A DNA stretch of 64,000 nt, from the NCBI RefSeq assembly GCF_018613755.1, contig NZ_JAGGPP010000019.1, positions 1 through 64,000 on the forward strand, given 5' to 3'. Shown piece after piece: positions 51,501 through 62,786 of this stretch. Source of the stretch: Arthrobacter sp. ISL-72. GTDB taxonomy: Bacteria > Actinomycetota > Actinomycetes > Actinomycetales > Micrococcaceae. The position numbers were made by a program, and so were the translations under genes. The notes beneath the pieces were generated by a model. That model was not told the DNA's origin. It saw nothing but the letters and a program-made list of their open reading frames with translations, and did no database searches. Each line of letters starts with the position of its first letter. The stretch's first letter is position 1.

Positions 51501-52361
51501 ATGGAGATTTCCCGAGGCAAACTACTAGGCTCTGACGCAGCGCTGGCGCTGGCAATTCTGCTTCTTGGCTTCTTTTTGGCCGCCACAGGTTCCTCGTTGA
51601 CGGAGCGATGGCAGCGCTCATCTGCGAGGTCCCAGTCCGTGGCGTTTGAAGACTTGCTGGGATTTATCGTGAACACACTAGGCCTCATCATCGTTGCCTG
51701 GTGGTTCCTGTCAATGCTCATTGCAGTAGCGTCCGCCGCCCTCCAGCGCACTGGAAAAGGCCGGGCCGCCGAAATCACGGGAAAGTTCAGCCCTGTGTTT
51801 ATGCGCCGGATCGCGCTCGCCGCAGTCGGACTGCAGCTGATCGGCGCGCCGCTTGCCCAGGCCGCTACGGATCCCTCGAACCCCCGCTGGAATGAAACTT
51901 CCAACCCGGCAGCAATAGCAGCAGTGTGGACACCCACTCCACAGGAGGCTGCTGGGGTCAACTCCGGCCCAACCCCCGGCGGGTCCGGCAGCCTCGGGAA
52001 CGGCAGCAGCGGGCACGGCAATACCGTACCCATTTCCGCCTTGACGGCGGCCCCAAATTCCGGCGGCGGTACGGATCCGCGGTGGAAACCCGATAGCCCT
52101 GTGGTAGATCCGGGACCCCTGGCCGCACAACCTGTGAGGTCCGGCCGTCAACAGCCGGTTGACGACGAAGGGCACGTCACGGTGGTGGCCGGGGATTCCC
52201 TTTGGAGCATTGCCGCCAGGGCGCTGGGCGGCTCGTCCGCATCCGATCTCGACATCGCCTTGGAGTGGCCGCGCTGGTATCAGGCCAACCGCACCGTTGT
52301 GGGAGATAACCCGGATGTTCTTCTTCCGGGACAGGTCCTCAAACCTCCGTCCCGGTCGTAG
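51501..52361 (+). CDS. LysM-domain membrane protein
   Basis: Encodes 286 aa. Hydrophobic segments lie at ~12-30, ~52-75 and ~104-122. A Gly/Pro/Ser-rich linker (~125-225) leads to a C-terminal LysM-type domain, HVTVVAGDSLWSIAARALGG through NPDVLLPGQVLKPP, with a ~20-residue insertion around WPRWYQANRT. LysM domains bind GlcNAc-containing glycans, so the C-terminus probably sits in the wall. The ribosome-binding region is GGGGGTGGGG. It precedes an Rv3235-like gene by 51 nt on the same strand, and the pair lies near secA. Confidence 0.85.
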   Translation: MEISRGKLLGSDAALALAILLLGFFLAATGSSLTERWQRSSARSQSVAFEDLLGFIVNTLGLIIVAWWFLSMLIAVASAALQRTGKGRAAEITGKFSPVFMRRIALAAVGLQLIGAPLAQAATDPSNPRWNETSNPAAIAAVWTPTPQEAAGVNSGPTPGGSGSLGNGSSGHGNTVPISALTAAPNSGGGTDPRWKPDSPVVDPGPLAAQPVRSGRQQPVDDEGHVTVVAGDSLWSIAARALGGSSASDLDIALEWPRWYQANRTVVGDNPDVLLPGQVLKPPSRS

Positions 52362-52412
52362 ACCGTCCCTATCCGCAGTTTCAGATATCAGTCACCAATC
52401 AGAGGAAACGTC

Positions 52413-52961
52413 ATGAGCGCATTGCACCTGGTTCCCACAACGCCGGCCTCGGAACCCCCCGTCCCCGGTGTTCCGCCGGCACGCCGCCTGACAGCCGTCC
52501 CGGCAACGGTCAGCAGTCCCCCTCATGCCCTGCCGGCCGACGTTCGGCAAACGCCGGGCCGGGCCACCCCGGGCGAATCCGTCCAGTCCCAGCCGTCCCT
52601 AAGGGCCGTGGGTGAGACCAGGGAAATCTGCGCGATTACCCGGGGCACGGTGCAGGCCGCGATCGAGGTGCTGGCCGGAACGCGCCCCCTCCAGCAACTC
52701 TCCCGGCGCCTTGACCCGCGTTGCCTTGCCTCCCTGCAGCACCGGGCCGCCCTGACCCGCCGGCTTGCCGCAGGCTCAGCACCGACTGCCGGCCGTCTGC
52801 ACCGTAACCCCACGGTCCGGTCGGTCCGCGCGTGCGAAGTTGCGTCCGGGATCTATGAAGCCAGCGCCGTCGTCGTGGACGAACTGAGGGTGCGTGCGGT
52901 GGCCGTAAGACTCGAGCGCAGCAACCAGGTGTGGCGGATCACGGCTCTTGAGATCGGCTAA
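52413..52961 (+). CDS. Rv3235-like conserved protein
   Basis: Encodes 182 aa with GAGGA 6 nt before the ATG. The first ~75 residues are Pro/Ala-rich and probably disordered. The C-terminal ~100 residues (AITRGTVQAAIEVLAGTRPL, LRVRAVAVRLERSNQVWRIT) form the conserved domain of actinobacterial Rv3235-type proteins, usually encoded close to secA as here. No catalytic motif is seen and no signal peptide is present. The function is unknown, although linkage with envelope and secretion genes is conserved. Confidence 0.78.
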   Translation: MSALHLVPTTPASEPPVPGVPPARRLTAVPATVSSPPHALPADVRQTPGRATPGESVQSQPSLRAVGETREICAITRGTVQAAIEVLAGTRPLQQLSRRLDPRCLASLQHRAALTRRLAAGSAPTAGRLHRNPTVRSVRACEVASGIYEASAVVVDELRVRAVAVRLERSNQVWRITALEIG

Positions 52962-53035
52962 ACAAACGATTCAGAGCATCGCCAGGCTGTATGAAAGCGT
53001 CGCCCCAGGGGAGCGTGGGCCGTGCACGGATGTGA

Positions 53036-53067
53036 GTGAGGACCGGAAGAAGTCTTCCGGTCCTCAC
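53036..53067. terminator. Strong hairpin between convergent Rv3235-like gene and secA
   Basis: A perfect 14-bp stem (GTGAGGACCGGAAG and complement) with a 4-nt loop lies between the two convergent genes. No T run follows, as is common for actinobacterial hairpin terminators. Confidence 0.7.
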
Positions 53068-53106
53068 CATGTTCAGCCTGCTGCCGCTCCTAGCAGCCGG
53101 CGATTC

Positions 53107-55848
53107 CTAGCGCTTCTTCTTTTTGGGGCTGGACTTACGGGCGCCGTCCTGGGCGGCAGCCTTCGCCGGATTTCCCGAACGCCCGGAAGACCTTCCCTCC
53201 ACGCGCGTCTGGCTGGCCCCGTCTTCGCCCGGCGCCGTGTACTGCAGCTGGGCGGGTTTCTCCGGAGCTTCGAGCCCGGCCGCACGGACCTGCGGCTCAT
53301 GGTGCTCCGTGTGCTCCCCGGTGCTGTCGGCAACCAGGACGTCCTCTGCGGGAGTCACCTCGACCTCAAGGTTGAAGAGGAAACCGACGCTTTCTTCCCT
53401 AATGGCCTCCATCATGGCCTGGAACATGATGAAGCCTTCGCGCTGGTATTCAACCAGCGGATCGCGCTGTGCCATCGCCCGGAGGCCGATGCCTTCCTTC
53501 AGGTAGTCCATCTCGTAGAGATGTTCCTGCCACTTCCGGCCGATCACGGACAGCACCACGCGGCGTTCAAGCTCGCGCATGCTCTCGGAGCCGATGGCTT
53601 CTTCCCGGGCCTGGTAGACGAGACGGGCGTCGGAAAGAATCTCTTCCTTCAGGAAGTCCACGGTGATACGGGACTTGCCGCCCGCTTCGTCGATGATGTC
53701 GTGCGAGGTGATGCTGACCGGGTAGAGCGTCTTGAGGTTCGTCCAGAGCTGGTTGAAGTCCCAGTCGTCGCCCGTGCCTTCTGCCGTGGCCTCGTCGATC
53801 AGGGCCGTGATGGTGTCTTCGAGGAAGAACTGCACTTTCTCGTGCAGGTCGTCACCCTCAAGGATGCGGCGGCGGTCACCGTAGATGGCTTCACGCTGGC
53901 GGTTGAGGACGTCGTCATACTTGAGGACGTTCTTGCGCTGTTCCGCGTTGCGGCCTTCCACCTGGCCCTGGGCGGAGGCAATGGCGCGCGACACCAGCTT
54001 CGATTCAAGTGCGACGTCGTCCGGCACGGAGCTGTTCATGAGCCGCTCGGCCGCGCCCGAATTGAACAAGCGCATGAGGTCATCGGTCAGGGAAAGGTAG
54101 AAGCGCGATTCTCCCGGGTCGCCCTGGCGTCCGGAGCGTCCGCGCAGCTGGTTGTCGATGCGGCGGGACTCGTGGCGTTCGGTTCCGAGAACGTAGAGTC
54201 CGCCCAGGTCCAGCACTTCCTCATGCTCGTCCTTGACGGCCTGCTTGGCTGCTTCGAGCGCCCCAGGCCACGCGGCCTCGTATTCTTCCGAGTTTTCTTC
54301 CGGATCGAGACCTTTTGCAGCCAGTTCCGCGACCGCAGTGAATTCGGCGTTACCGCCCAACATGATGTCCGTGCCGCGGCCGGCCATGTTCGTGGCGACG
54401 GTCACGGCGCCCTTCCGGCCGGCCTGGGCCACGATGGCGGCTTCACGGGCGTGGTTCTTGGCGTTCAGGACCTCGTGCCGGATGCCTTCCTTCGCCAGCA
54501 ACCGGGAGAGGTATTCGCTTTTTTCCACGCTGGTGGTGCCCACCAGCACCGGCTGGCCTTTTTCGTGCCGCTCGGCGATGTCCTTGACGACGGCGTCGAA
54601 CTTGACCGTCTCGTTCTTGTAAACAAGGTCCGACTGGTCGGTGCGCTGCATGTCCCGGTTGGTGGGGATGGCCACCACGCCGAGCTTGTAGGTGCTCATG
54701 AACTCGGCAGCTTCGGTCTCGGCGGTGCCGGTCATGCCGGAAAGCTTGTTGTACATGCGGAAGTAGTTCTGCAGCGTGACGGTGGCCAGGGTCTGGTTCT
54801 CCGCCTTGATCTCGACGCCTTCCTTGGCCTCGATTGCCTGGTGCATCCCCTCGTTGTAGCGCCGGCCCGCCAGGATGCGGCCCGTGTGTTCATCAACGAT
54901 CAGCACTTCGCCGTCGAGGATGACGTAGTCCTTGTCCCGCTTGAAGAGCTCCTTGGCCTTGATGGCGTTGTTGAGGAAGCCGATCAGCGGCGTGTTGGCG
55001 GATTCGTAGAGATTGTGGATGCCGAGGTAGTCCTCGACCTTCTCGATGCCAGCTTCGAGCACGCCGACGGTGCGCTTTTTCTCGTCCACCTCGTAGTCGG
55101 TGTCGGGCTGAAGGCGCAGGACCACTTTCGCGAACTCGCTGTACCAGCGGTTGGTGTCGCCCTGGGCCGGACCGGAAATGATGAGCGGGGTACGGGCCTC
55201 GTCAATGAGGATGGAGTCCACTTCGTCAACAATCGCGAAGTGGTGGCCGCGCTGGACAAGTTCCGATTGGTCCCAGGCCATGTTGTCGCGCAGGTAGTCG
55301 AAGCCGAATTCGTTGTTGGTGCCGTAGGTGATGTCCGCGGCGTACTGCTCGCGGCGCACGGCGGGGTCCTGGTTGGACAGGATGCAGCCGCTGCTTAGGC
55401 CGAGGAAACGATAGACGCGGCCCATCAGGTCCGACTGGTATTCGGCGAGGTAGTCGTTCACGGTGACGACATGGACGCCCTTGCCGGCGAGGGCATTGAG
55501 GTAGGCCGGAGCAGTGGCCACCAGGGTCTTGCCTTCACCGGTCTTCATTTCGGCAATGTTGCCCAGGTGAAGCGCGGCGCCACCCATCAGCTGGACGTCG
55601 AAGTGGCGCATTCCCAGAGTCCGGGAAGATGCTTCCCGGACGGCGGCGAAAGCCTCCGGCAGAAGGTCTTCCAGTTTCTCGCCGTCCTGGTGCCGTTCCC
55701 GGAGCCGGTCGGTTTCTTCACGCAGTTCGGCGTCCGTGAAGGTCTTGAGGGAGCTCTCCAGGGCATTGATGGAATCGGCATAGTTCCTCAATTGCCTTAG
55801 GGTTTTTTTGTCACCCGTACGGAGAAGTTTTTCGATAAGTGATGCCAC
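53107..55848 (-). CDS. secA: Preprotein translocase ATPase SecA
   Basis: Encodes 913 aa, typical for SecA1. Key features: [20 protein letters not shown] (Walker A), [20 protein letters not shown] (DEAD-box region), [28 protein letters not shown] and [20 protein letters not shown] (helicase motif VI). The C-terminus is Lys-rich (SSPKKKKR) without the Cys/His zinc-binding tail of E. coli SecA, as usual in Actinobacteria. SecA drives unfolded preproteins through SecYEG, including the secreted hydrolases and lipoproteins encoded here. The 816-aa antisense ORF at 52948-55398 is a codon-bias artefact. Confidence 0.98.
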   Translation of the reverse strand: MASLIEKLLRTGDKKTLRQLRNYADSINALESSLKTFTDAELREETDRLRERHQDGEKLEDLLPEAFAAVREASSRTLGMRHFDVQLMGGAALHLGNIAEMKTGEGKTLVATAPAYLNALAGKGVHVVTVNDYLAEYQSDLMGRVYRFLGLSSGCILSNQDPAVRREQYAADITYGTNNEFGFDYLRDNMAWDQSELVQRGHHFAIVDEVDSILIDEARTPLIISGPAQGDTNRWYSEFAKVVLRLQPDTDYEVDEKKRTVGVLEAGIEKVEDYLGIHNLYESANTPLIGFLNNAIKAKELFKRDKDYVILDGEVLIVDEHTGRILAGRRYNEGMHQAIEAKEGVEIKAENQTLATVTLQNYFRMYNKLSGMTGTAETEAAEFMSTYKLGVVAIPTNRDMQRTDQSDLVYKNETVKFDAVVKDIAERHEKGQPVLVGTTSVEKSEYLSRLLAKEGIRHEVLNAKNHAREAAIVAQAGRKGAVTVATNMAGRGTDIMLGGNAEFTAVAELAAKGLDPEENSEEYEAAWPGALEAAKQAVKDEHEEVLDLGGLYVLGTERHESRRIDNQLRGRSGRQGDPGESRFYLSLTDDLMRLFNSGAAERLMNSSVPDDVALESKLVSRAIASAQGQVEGRNAEQRKNVLKYDDVLNRQREAIYGDRRRILEGDDLHEKVQFFLEDTITALIDEATAEGTGDDWDFNQLWTNLKTLYPVSITSHDIIDEAGGKSRITVDFLKEEILSDARLVYQAREEAIGSESMRELERRVVLSVIGRKWQEHLYEMDYLKEGIGLRAMAQRDPLVEYQREGFIMFQAMMEAIREESVGFLFNLEVEVTPAEDVLVADSTGEHTEHHEPQVRAAGLEAPEKPAQLQYTAPGEDGASQTRVEGRSSGRSGNPAKAAAQDGARKSSPKKKKR

Positions 55849-55918
55849 GTGAAGTTGCTCCCAGTCTCAAGCTGCCGAATTCTGGCGTGTTCAGTCTACG
55901 GGAGACAGGCACGGCACG

Positions 55919-57166
55919 TTACGCCTGTTCCCTGAGAGCGGATACACCCGCTCCCCCGTCGGAGACGGCCTCGGCGAGCGCGGCAGCGAGGTCCCCCGCC
56001 GGGGAAACCAGCACTTCGTCGAGCTCCAGCCATTGGGCCATCAGGCGGAGTTCGGCAGCGAGTTCGACGGCGGTGTCCGCCGGCGCGCCGGGCTCAGCGT
56101 GTGCTGCCCGTGCCAGCAGCACACCCGCCGGCCTGTCTGCCTTGAGGTCGACGCGCGCGACAATGCCGTCGCGCAGCAGGAACGGAAGGACGTAGTACCC
56201 AAAGCGCCTCTTGGCTTCAGGCGTATAGATCTCAATCCTGTAGTGGAAGCCGAAGAGCTCCTCCAACCGCCGGCGCTCAAATACCAGGGAATCAAAGGGG
56301 CTCAAAAGTGCCCGACCCGTGGCGGCGCGGGGAAGCCTGGAGTCGGCGTGCCGGTAGACCTGGCGGTCCCAGCCACGGACTGAGACGGGCTGAAGGGTGC
56401 CGGCGTCCACGAGATGCTGCGCGGCGACGGCGGCGGCCCGCATGGGCGTGCGGAAGTAGTCGGCGAAGCAGCGCACGGTGCCGATGCCGTGGGCCCGTGC
56501 AGCGGCGTCGATGAGCCGGACCATTGCCGCAGCGGGGTCAGCGCCGGGGCCTGCCGCGCCGTCGAACGCGGAGTAGACCTTCGCGGTAAGCGTGTAGCGG
56601 CGTTCGAACTGTTCGGTCCGCGAGGAAGCGGTTACGAGCCCTTCCTCGAAAAGGTGCTCCAGGACGCGCTTGACCGCGTTCCAGTTCCAGCCCCAGTTGT
56701 CTGTGCGCCGGTCCTCCACGTGCCCGATTCGCACGGTGAGTTCACCGGCGGTCAGGGGCTTGCCCCTGGCCAGTTCCTCAAGGACTTTGGCGGCCACACC
56801 CGTGCGCAGTTCCGGATCCATCCCCGAAGCCCCGACCCATTTCCGGTTCTGCCACAGCAGCAGGTCAGGGAAGTGGTCCGGCCGGATGAAGCTTGCTTCG
56901 TGGGCCCAGTACTCCGTCATCCGGCGAGGATGCGAGTTGGCCATCCTGTGCAGGATGCCACGGTCGTAATTGCCGAGCCGGGAAAAGAAGGGCAGGTAGT
57001 GGCTGCGGGCCAGGACGTTGACTGAATCAATCTGGACGAGGTGCAGCCGGTCAAAGGTGCGGCCCACCGCCCGTGCAGTCACGGGTCCGGCGGGCCGTCC
57101 TTTGTCCAATCCCTGGGCTGCCAAAGCGATCCGCCGTGCCTGGTTGAGGCTCAGCGATGCGCTCAT
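55919..57166 (-). CDS. Winged-helix DNA glycosylase-like protein (YcaQ/AlkZ family)
   Basis: Encodes 415 aa, a full-length HTH_42 (PF06224) protein. The N-terminal region has HLVQIDSVNVLARSHYLPFF, with the QID motif that carries the catalytic glutamine-phi-Asp of AlkZ/YcaQ glycosylases. Winged-helix repeats follow (NWNAVKRVLEHLFEEGLVTA and similar). Characterised members remove bulky or cross-linked bases (AlkZ resolves azinomycin adducts; YcaQ unhooks interstrand cross-links). No toxin biosynthesis genes lie nearby, so a general YcaQ-type repair role is likelier. It lies upstream of secA in the minus-strand run and downstream of hpf. Confidence 0.85.
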   Translation of the reverse strand: MSASLSLNQARRIALAAQGLDKGRPAGPVTARAVGRTFDRLHLVQIDSVNVLARSHYLPFFSRLGNYDRGILHRMANSHPRRMTEYWAHEASFIRPDHFPDLLLWQNRKWVGASGMDPELRTGVAAKVLEELARGKPLTAGELTVRIGHVEDRRTDNWGWNWNAVKRVLEHLFEEGLVTASSRTEQFERRYTLTAKVYSAFDGAAGPGADPAAAMVRLIDAAARAHGIGTVRCFADYFRTPMRAAAVAAQHLVDAGTLQPVSVRGWDRQVYRHADSRLPRAATGRALLSPFDSLVFERRRLEELFGFHYRIEIYTPEAKRRFGYYVLPFLLRDGIVARVDLKADRPAGVLLARAAHAEPGAPADTAVELAAELRLMAQWLELDEVLVSPAGDLAAALAEAVSDGGAGVSALREQA

Positions 57167-57215
57167 GTCAGTCCTTCCCTTGGCTGGTCAGCACCAGCTT
57201 AGGCGAACGCGCCGC

Positions 57216-57947
57216 TCAGGCGCGTGCAGGTTCATCCTCCGAGCGGTAGGCCAGGATCTTCTCTTCCACTTCCACTGACGCTTCGCCCGGTTCGCAGGTC
57301 TGGTCCAGGCTGATGACTCCGTACGTCCATCCGTCGCGGCGGTACACCACGGACGGCGCTTTGGTTTCCTTATCCACGAACAGGTAGAAGTCGTGCCCCA
57401 CCAGTTCCATGTTGTCGACGGCGTCGTCGAGCGTGAGGGAAGCCGCCGGGAACACCTTCCGGCGGATCAGGACCGGCGAGTCGCCTGCGGGGATATCGTT
57501 GTCAACGTCGTACGGCGACTTTTGGGCCGGTGCGGCCTGGGACTCCTGGTGGTTGCTTGCCTCCACGTACAGGGGCTCGGTGGTGCTGGCCGGTTCCAGG
57601 CTGGCAGTTGCCTCGCGGACGGCCTTGGGGGTGTGCCGGCCATGGTGGACCTTTTTCCGGTCCTTGGCCCGGCGGAGGCGCTCAAGAAGCTTGTTGTAAG
57701 CGAGATCGAACGCAGCGAACTTGTCGGCGGCGCTGGCCTCTGCACGGATCACGGGGCCGCGGCCCAAGACAGTCAGCTCAACCGTGAGCAGGTCTGCAGT
57801 CTGGCGGGCCTTGGTCTCCTTGGACACCTTCGCGTCCACCCGTTGGACCTTGTCTCCCAGCGATGCGATCTTTGAGATCTTCTCGTCGGCGTATTCGCGG
57901 AAGCGGTCCGAAACCGTCAAATTCCGTCCGCTGATCATGAACTCCAT
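57216..57947 (-). CDS. hpf: Long-form ribosome hibernation promoting factor
   Basis: Encodes 243 aa from the ATG at 57947 (GGAGGG 5 nt upstream). The N-terminal domain (MEFMISGRNLTVSDRFREYA, KFAAFDLAYNKLLERLRRAK) binds the 30S subunit. A ~70-residue linker leads to the C-terminal dimerisation domain (VIRRKVF-like start, ELVGHDFYLFVDKETKAPSV, VVYRRDGWTYGVI). Long HPF joins two 70S ribosomes into inactive 100S dimers in stationary phase. In mycobacteria the orthologue is also located between comF and secA1. Confidence 0.94.
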   Translation of the reverse strand: MEFMISGRNLTVSDRFREYADEKISKIASLGDKVQRVDAKVSKETKARQTADLLTVELTVLGRGPVIRAEASAADKFAAFDLAYNKLLERLRRAKDRKKVHHGRHTPKAVREATASLEPASTTEPLYVEASNHQESQAAPAQKSPYDVDNDIPAGDSPVLIRRKVFPAASLTLDDAVDNMELVGHDFYLFVDKETKAPSVVYRRDGWTYGVISLDQTCEPGEASVEVEEKILAYRSEDEPARA

Positions 57948-58124
57948 GGTGCCCTCCAAATGACTTCGGTGACACGACGGCGGCACTTCCCGGGGCCGAT
58001 CTGACTGACAGTCGAGCCCCTTTCCGAGCCGCTATCGACAGGTACAACTGATCTTGGTACCCACCACCGACGTTAGTTCATCGGTACCCGTTATTCACCT
58101 TTTCTTCGTTTATTTTTTTCCAAG

Positions 58125-59045
58125 TCAGCCCTCCATCCGTGCCGTAGCGCCGGGAGCGGACGGAGGATCCGCGACGTCGGGCGGGCGTGTCGCTGCCAGC
58201 ACCACGGCACCCACCACAATGCCTCCCGCCAGGTGGACGGCCCGGGCAGCTTCGGCCAGCGTGGCACCGGTGGTCAGGACGTCATCCACGATGATGCAGG
58301 GACGCCCCCGGATGTCCGGGGCAAAGAGCGCCGGTCTGGGCCGCATGGAGCCCCGGACGCGTTTGGCGCGGGCGCCCCGTCCCAGTCCTTTTTGTCCTGC
58401 CGCCACGGCGTGGGCGGGAACCAGCTCGCGGAGCCGTTCCTGGATGGCGCCCGCATTCCATCGCGTTTGCGTGAAGATTCCGCCCTTACGCAGGGCGTTG
58501 GCCAGCCCGCCCCGGCTGAGGGCCCCGCTGCGAGTGAGATTACGCAGCATGAGGTGCACCGGGCTGAATCCGCGCCGCCTGAAGGCGCTGTTCGTGGTGG
58601 GAACGGGTATCAGGAAGTACCCCTGCATGGTTCCGGCCGCCTCCCTGATGGCCCGTCCCAGCGCCTTGGACAGTACGGTCCCGAGCTGGCCCTGGCCGTG
58701 TTTCTTGAAGGCCAGCACGGCCTGGGCCAGCTCCTCGCGATAGACACCGGCCGCCACGGCAGGCAGGATCACGGTTCCGTCGACATCCATCAGGGCCGGA
58801 GCCTGCCCTTCGGCCCTGAACGGCGTCCGCGTCAGGGCACGCACGGCCCGTTCGCAGGGACCGCACAGCGCGAAGTCTTCGGTCCCGCAACAGACGCATT
58901 CCACCGGGGCGGCGAGCGCCAGCAGCTCGCGGACGGCGCTGTTGGCGCGGTCCGCGGCCCTCGCCCACCATCGCGAATAGTCGTTCCGGTGCCTTGCCGA
59001 GGAGTCGGGAGGCGGCGTGAGATCGGGGTCGGGGCTTCGGATCAC
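58125..59045 (-). CDS. comF: ComF-family phosphoribosyltransferase-like protein
   Basis: Encodes 306 aa. Two Cys pairs near the N-terminus (VECVCCGTEDFALCGPCERA) form a putative zinc-binding ribbon typical of ComF. The C-terminal phosphoribosyltransferase fold has the PRPP motif IIVDDVLTTGATL. ComF is linked to natural DNA uptake or recombination in some bacteria. GTG at 59045 with AGGA close by is the longest start; the first ~45 residues are not family-conserved, so the true start may lie downstream. It sits between lpqB and hpf, as in mycobacteria. Confidence 0.88.
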   Translation of the reverse strand: MIRSPDPDLTPPPDSSARHRNDYSRWWARAADRANSAVRELLALAAPVECVCCGTEDFALCGPCERAVRALTRTPFRAEGQAPALMDVDGTVILPAVAAGVYREELAQAVLAFKKHGQGQLGTVLSKALGRAIREAAGTMQGYFLIPVPTTNSAFRRRGFSPVHLMLRNLTRSGALSRGGLANALRKGGIFTQTRWNAGAIQERLRELVPAHAVAAGQKGLGRGARAKRVRGSMRPRPALFAPDIRGRPCIIVDDVLTTGATLAEAARAVHLAGGIVVGAVVLAATRPPDVADPPSAPGATARMEG

Positions 59046-59154
59046 ATCCTAAGACTGCACGGTCCGACGTACAGGCGACACTTCCGGCGGGCGTATGTGG
59101 ATATCAGGCCGCCGTATGGACTTCCCGCGTCCGCGACCTCCTGGACGTCGGGCC

Positions 59155-60873
59155 TCAACCCGGGAATGACGGGTCCACGGGTCCCTTGAGCTGCGGCGAC
59201 CAGCCGTTTCCAAGCCGCTGGAAAATACCGTCGGCCGACTGTGCGAAGATTTCCTCCGGTCCGTTGCCGGCGCTGATCGCGGTGAGGCCGGGCCAGGGCG
59301 CCAGCTGCTGCGGCTGCGATGCCGTCAGGGAGAGCAGTTCAGGAGTGACATTGTCCGTGGCCGACGCTTTCATGACGGCGACCATGGTGTCACTGACCCA
59401 GACGCCCTGGTCCGGCTGCCGGTCGGTCAGCAGGGTGGTCGGCGCTGTGAGGTCGCGGGGAGTGCCGTCTGCGTTGCGGACGATTCCCGTTACCTGGACC
59501 CGGGTTTTCCCGTTTTGCTCGGAGATAACGAGGGCGCGCACCCCCTCGCGGGATATGCGGAATTCTTTCACGGTCCGCCCGGCAAGCCATGCCGGTGCCA
59601 AGGTCACCGTGGGGACTGCCGCGCCTTCGGCAACACCGCTGGGACGGTAGGCAAGTACTTCTGTGGCGCCGTTGGCTCCAGGGCCTGCGGTCCACACCCA
59701 GTCCTGCTGGCTGAACGACGGATGGGTAAGGGTGGAACGCGTAGTGAGCGCCCGCGCAGGCTGTCCCGGCACGATCGAGTACAGCGTGGTCCTGGCGGCG
59801 TTGAGGAACGCCACCGACTGCGATATCGGAGACTCGGCAGGGGAAACCGGACCGAGCACTCCGACGGGCTGGATGTCCGGGAGCGGTGAAACCCGGTTGT
59901 TTTCGTATCGGACCAGTTGGCCTTCGTTCACGGCGATCTGGCGGGCCGGAACATTTTTGTCCCGGACGGGCGGCAGCACGGAGCCGTTGTCCTCGACCCG
60001 GACCAGGTCCTGGTCGGCCCGCAGTTCGACGTTGATAACGTCGGGCTGGCCGCGGAAGGTGAGGGCCAGTTGTGTTTGCATCCGCAGCCGGTCCTCACTG
60101 GATGCCTCCACCAGTTCTTTTGCCGACAGGTCCACCTGGGCGGCACCGGAGACGACCGGAACGGACTCCCGCGTCAGCTTCATCCCCGAGGGGAACGCGC
60201 TGACCACAGCGCCCTTGAGATACGGTGCCGGCCCGCTCAGGAGCGCACTGGTCATCGCCTTGACCGTTCTTTTCTTGTTGAACCATCTGACGTCCGGCAC
60301 CGCGTACGTGAAGCTGGGATCGTAGAAGTAGATGGGGTAGGCGCCGTAAATCACCTTGAACGTCTGCTCCGGTATGGCGATTCCATCGGGGATGGCCGAA
60401 ATACGCCACTCGCCGTCCACCTGCGTGAGGGTGACCGGAATGTTCTCCTTCGTGCCTTCAGGGAACTGGGTGGCGATCCCGTCCGCATCCACCGAGTAGG
60501 CAACGTCCAATTCGTAGTTGAAGACGTTTTCGACGCCGGTCCGCACTACCCGGGTTGACCGGAACACCAGGGTGCGCTGGTCAGGTTTCCAGGCCACGGA
60601 GGATGCCTGCGTCAGGTATTGCCTCGCCACGGCGTAGTCGTCCTCGTAGCCGCTGCCTGCGAGGTAGAAGTCTTCAATGACGGATTCCGGTCCAGCTCCT
60701 GCACGCGGGGCCACCGGAAAGAAGACCGGTGCGTTGTTGGGCTTCCCCGCGCTCTCGTCCGTGCTCTTCCCAACAGGTCCGGAGCGGGGAATCTGCGCGC
60801 AGGCGGTCAGCAGGAGTACTACAGTCAAGACGGCGGCGACGACGGCGCCCAGCCGTTGTGCGGTGCGCTTCAT
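59155..60873 (-). CDS. lpqB: Lipoprotein LpqB
   Basis: Encodes 572 aa. The signal peptide ends in the lipobox LLTAC (lipidated Cys near residue 25). A GerMN-like domain (~130-330, for example [20 protein letters not shown]) is followed by a beta-propeller-like C-terminus. LpqB interacts with the sensor MtrB in mycobacteria and affects MtrA phosphorylation. Its start overlaps the mtrB stop by 4 nt, preserving the classical mtrA-mtrB-lpqB operon. Confidence 0.95.
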   Translation of the reverse strand: MKRTAQRLGAVVAAVLTVVLLLTACAQIPRSGPVGKSTDESAGKPNNAPVFFPVAPRAGAGPESVIEDFYLAGSGYEDDYAVARQYLTQASSVAWKPDQRTLVFRSTRVVRTGVENVFNYELDVAYSVDADGIATQFPEGTKENIPVTLTQVDGEWRISAIPDGIAIPEQTFKVIYGAYPIYFYDPSFTYAVPDVRWFNKKRTVKAMTSALLSGPAPYLKGAVVSAFPSGMKLTRESVPVVSGAAQVDLSAKELVEASSEDRLRMQTQLALTFRGQPDVINVELRADQDLVRVEDNGSVLPPVRDKNVPARQIAVNEGQLVRYENNRVSPLPDIQPVGVLGPVSPAESPISQSVAFLNAARTTLYSIVPGQPARALTTRSTLTHPSFSQQDWVWTAGPGANGATEVLAYRPSGVAEGAAVPTVTLAPAWLAGRTVKEFRISREGVRALVISEQNGKTRVQVTGIVRNADGTPRDLTAPTTLLTDRQPDQGVWVSDTMVAVMKASATDNVTPELLSLTASQPQQLAPWPGLTAISAGNGPEEIFAQSADGIFQRLGNGWSPQLKGPVDPSFPG

Positions 60874-62786
60874 TTCGCTTCGTCCCGGCCCGTTGCCGGG
60901 GCGGCCCCGTCCGCCGGTTCGGCAGGCGAGGAGACGCTTCCAAATCGCACCATGGTGCCCTCTCCCGGTCCGCCCGGAAGGCCGACGTCGGCCGGCTCCA
61001 GCTGGAGCGGGGACTTGGAGATGGCTTCGCCCTGCTTCAGCGGAAGCGTCAGCCGGAAGTTCGAGCCGGTTCCCTTGCTGCCCCAGGCCTGGAGCCAGCC
61101 GTTGTGGAGTTTGGTGTCTTCCGCCGCTATGGAAAGGCCAAGTCCGCTGCCGCCTGTGGTGCGTGCGCGGGCAGGGTCCGCGCGCCAGAACCGGTCAAAC
61201 ACCCTGGCGGCCTCGGACTGTGTCATGCCGATGCCGTGATCGCGGACTGCGACGGCAACGGCAGTCTCGTTCGCTGCAACGGAGATATTGACCGGGTTCC
61301 CCTCACTGTGCTCCAGGGCGTTGAGTACGAGGTTGCGAAGGATCCGTTCAATCCGTCGGTCATCCATCTCCACCACGATGCTCTCTTCCCTGCAATTGAT
61401 GGTGACTTCAGAGCCGTACTCGGCCGCGACAGGCGCCGCGTCTTCCACGACGTTCTCGATCAGCTTCAGGATGTCGGTGGGTTCGGCGTCGAGCATGGCC
61501 ACGCCCGCATCGAACCGGGATATCTCCAGGAGGTCCGCCAACAGGGACTGGAAGCGCTCCACCTGGTTGTAGAGGAGTTCGGCAGAGCGCTTGTTGATGG
61601 GATCGAAATCATGGCGTGCGTCGTACAGGACTTCCGCGGCCATCCGCACGGTGGTCAGCGGCGTGCGGAGTTCGTGGGAGACGTCGGAAACGAAGCGCTG
61701 CTGCATCTGGGACAGCGTGGCCAACTGGGTGATCTGTTCCTGCAGGCTGGCGGCCATGTGGTTAAAGGACGCCCCGAGCCGTGCGACCTCATCCTCGCCC
61801 TTGACCACCATCCGCTCCTGGAGTTGCCCGGCCGCGAGTTTCTCCGAGACCACCGCGGCGTGGCTGACCGGGCTGACGACGTTCCGTGTCACGTACCAGG
61901 CAATGGCGCCGACGATCAGAACCAGTACGGCCCCGCCGGCCAGCAGGACATTCTGTATCTCGTCCAGGGTCTTTTGTGCGGTGTTCAGGTCGTAGATAAG
62001 GTACAGCTCATACACGGTGCCGTTGAAGGTGACCTTGTTGCCCACGGCGATGCCGGGCCGGTCCTCGGTCCCCACCGGAAACTCGGTGGAGGCCCAGTAC
62101 TGGTCCTTCCCGGACTCCTGGACAGCTTTGCGCAGCTCGGGCGGGATGACACTCACTGTTAGCTGGTCCGAGGCCCGGGATTCCACCCAGCGGTTGCGGG
62201 GTTTGGTCTGTTCCGGCATCGCCTCGAACACATAGCGGCGCTGAATGACGGACCCGCGCCCCTCAACGGCGTTCAGCGTGTCATAAACGAGCGTGATGAC
62301 ACTCGACTGGTCGGTGACCTGGGCGCCGTCGAACGTGTCCTGGACCTGCTTGACGTTGTACAGCGTTTCCGACTCCGCCTGGGTCAACCGTTCCTGGAAC
62401 AGGTTGTTGGCGATCTGGTTCGACAAGTAGGCGCCAACCACAGCGAACGAGCCGATCGAGAGCAGCAGCGTGGTGAGCACCGTGCGGAACTGCAGGGACC
62501 GGCGCCAGCGGCGGTGCAGTGCGCGCAGGAGGAACCGTACGCCCGGCAACAGCCGGATCAGCCCGGTCCGGACCAGCCGCCAGACCCTGAGTCCCACGAT
62601 CCGGGCGCGGCGTAGCCAGATGCGGGTCCTGAACGGCAGCCCGGTGAGCACGCCGGAGATGGCGTCGGTGTGCTCCGGAGCGCTATGGGCGTGGGCGTGT
62701 TCCGGATTCGGGGAGCGGGCTACATCCGGCTCATTACCGGTTTCGCCGCTTGACGGTTCAGGAACCTGCTTTGTAGCCGACACCAC
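60870..62786 (-). CDS. mtrB: Sensor histidine kinase MtrB
   Basis: Encodes 638 aa. Two transmembrane helices ([20 protein letters not shown] and [20 protein letters not shown]) flank a ~180-residue extracellular sensor. HAMP, HisKA ([20 protein letters not shown] with the phosphorylated His) and HATPase ([29 protein letters not shown]) follow. It phosphorylates MtrA and responds to cell wall, division and osmotic status. Its start overlaps the end of mtrA by 29 nt, and its stop overlaps lpqB by 4 nt. The N-terminus (~50 residues) is His/Pro-rich and variable. Confidence 0.95.
   Translation of the reverse strand: MVSATKQVPEPSSGETGNEPDVARSPNPEHAHAHSAPEHTDAISGVLTGLPFRTRIWLRRARIVGLRVWRLVRTGLIRLLPGVRFLLRALHRRWRRSLQFRTVLTTLLLSIGSFAVVGAYLSNQIANNLFQERLTQAESETLYNVKQVQDTFDGAQVTDQSSVITLVYDTLNAVEGRGSVIQRRYVFEAMPEQTKPRNRWVESRASDQLTVSVIPPELRKAVQESGKDQYWASTEFPVGTEDRPGIAVGNKVTFNGTVYELYLIYDLNTAQKTLDEIQNVLLAGGAVLVLIVGAIAWYVTRNVVSPVSHAAVVSEKLAAGQLQERMVVKGEDEVARLGASFNHMAASLQEQITQLATLSQMQQRFVSDVSHELRTPLTTVRMAAEVLYDARHDFDPINKRSAELLYNQVERFQSLLADLLEISRFDAGVAMLDAEPTDILKLIENVVEDAAPVAAEYGSEVTINCREESIVVEMDDRRIERILRNLVLNALEHSEGNPVNISVAANETAVAVAVRDHGIGMTQSEAARVFDRFWRADPARARTTGGSGLGLSIAAEDTKLHNGWLQAWGSKGTGSNFRLTLPLKQGEAISKSPLQLEPADVGLPGGPGEGTMVRFGSVSSPAEPADGAAPATGRDEAK

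Noticed and set aside
52948..55398. Long plus-strand open frame (816 aa) opposite secA
   Set aside because: It is a mirror of the highly GC-biased secA codons. It has no recognisable domain, and secA on the other strand is unambiguous.
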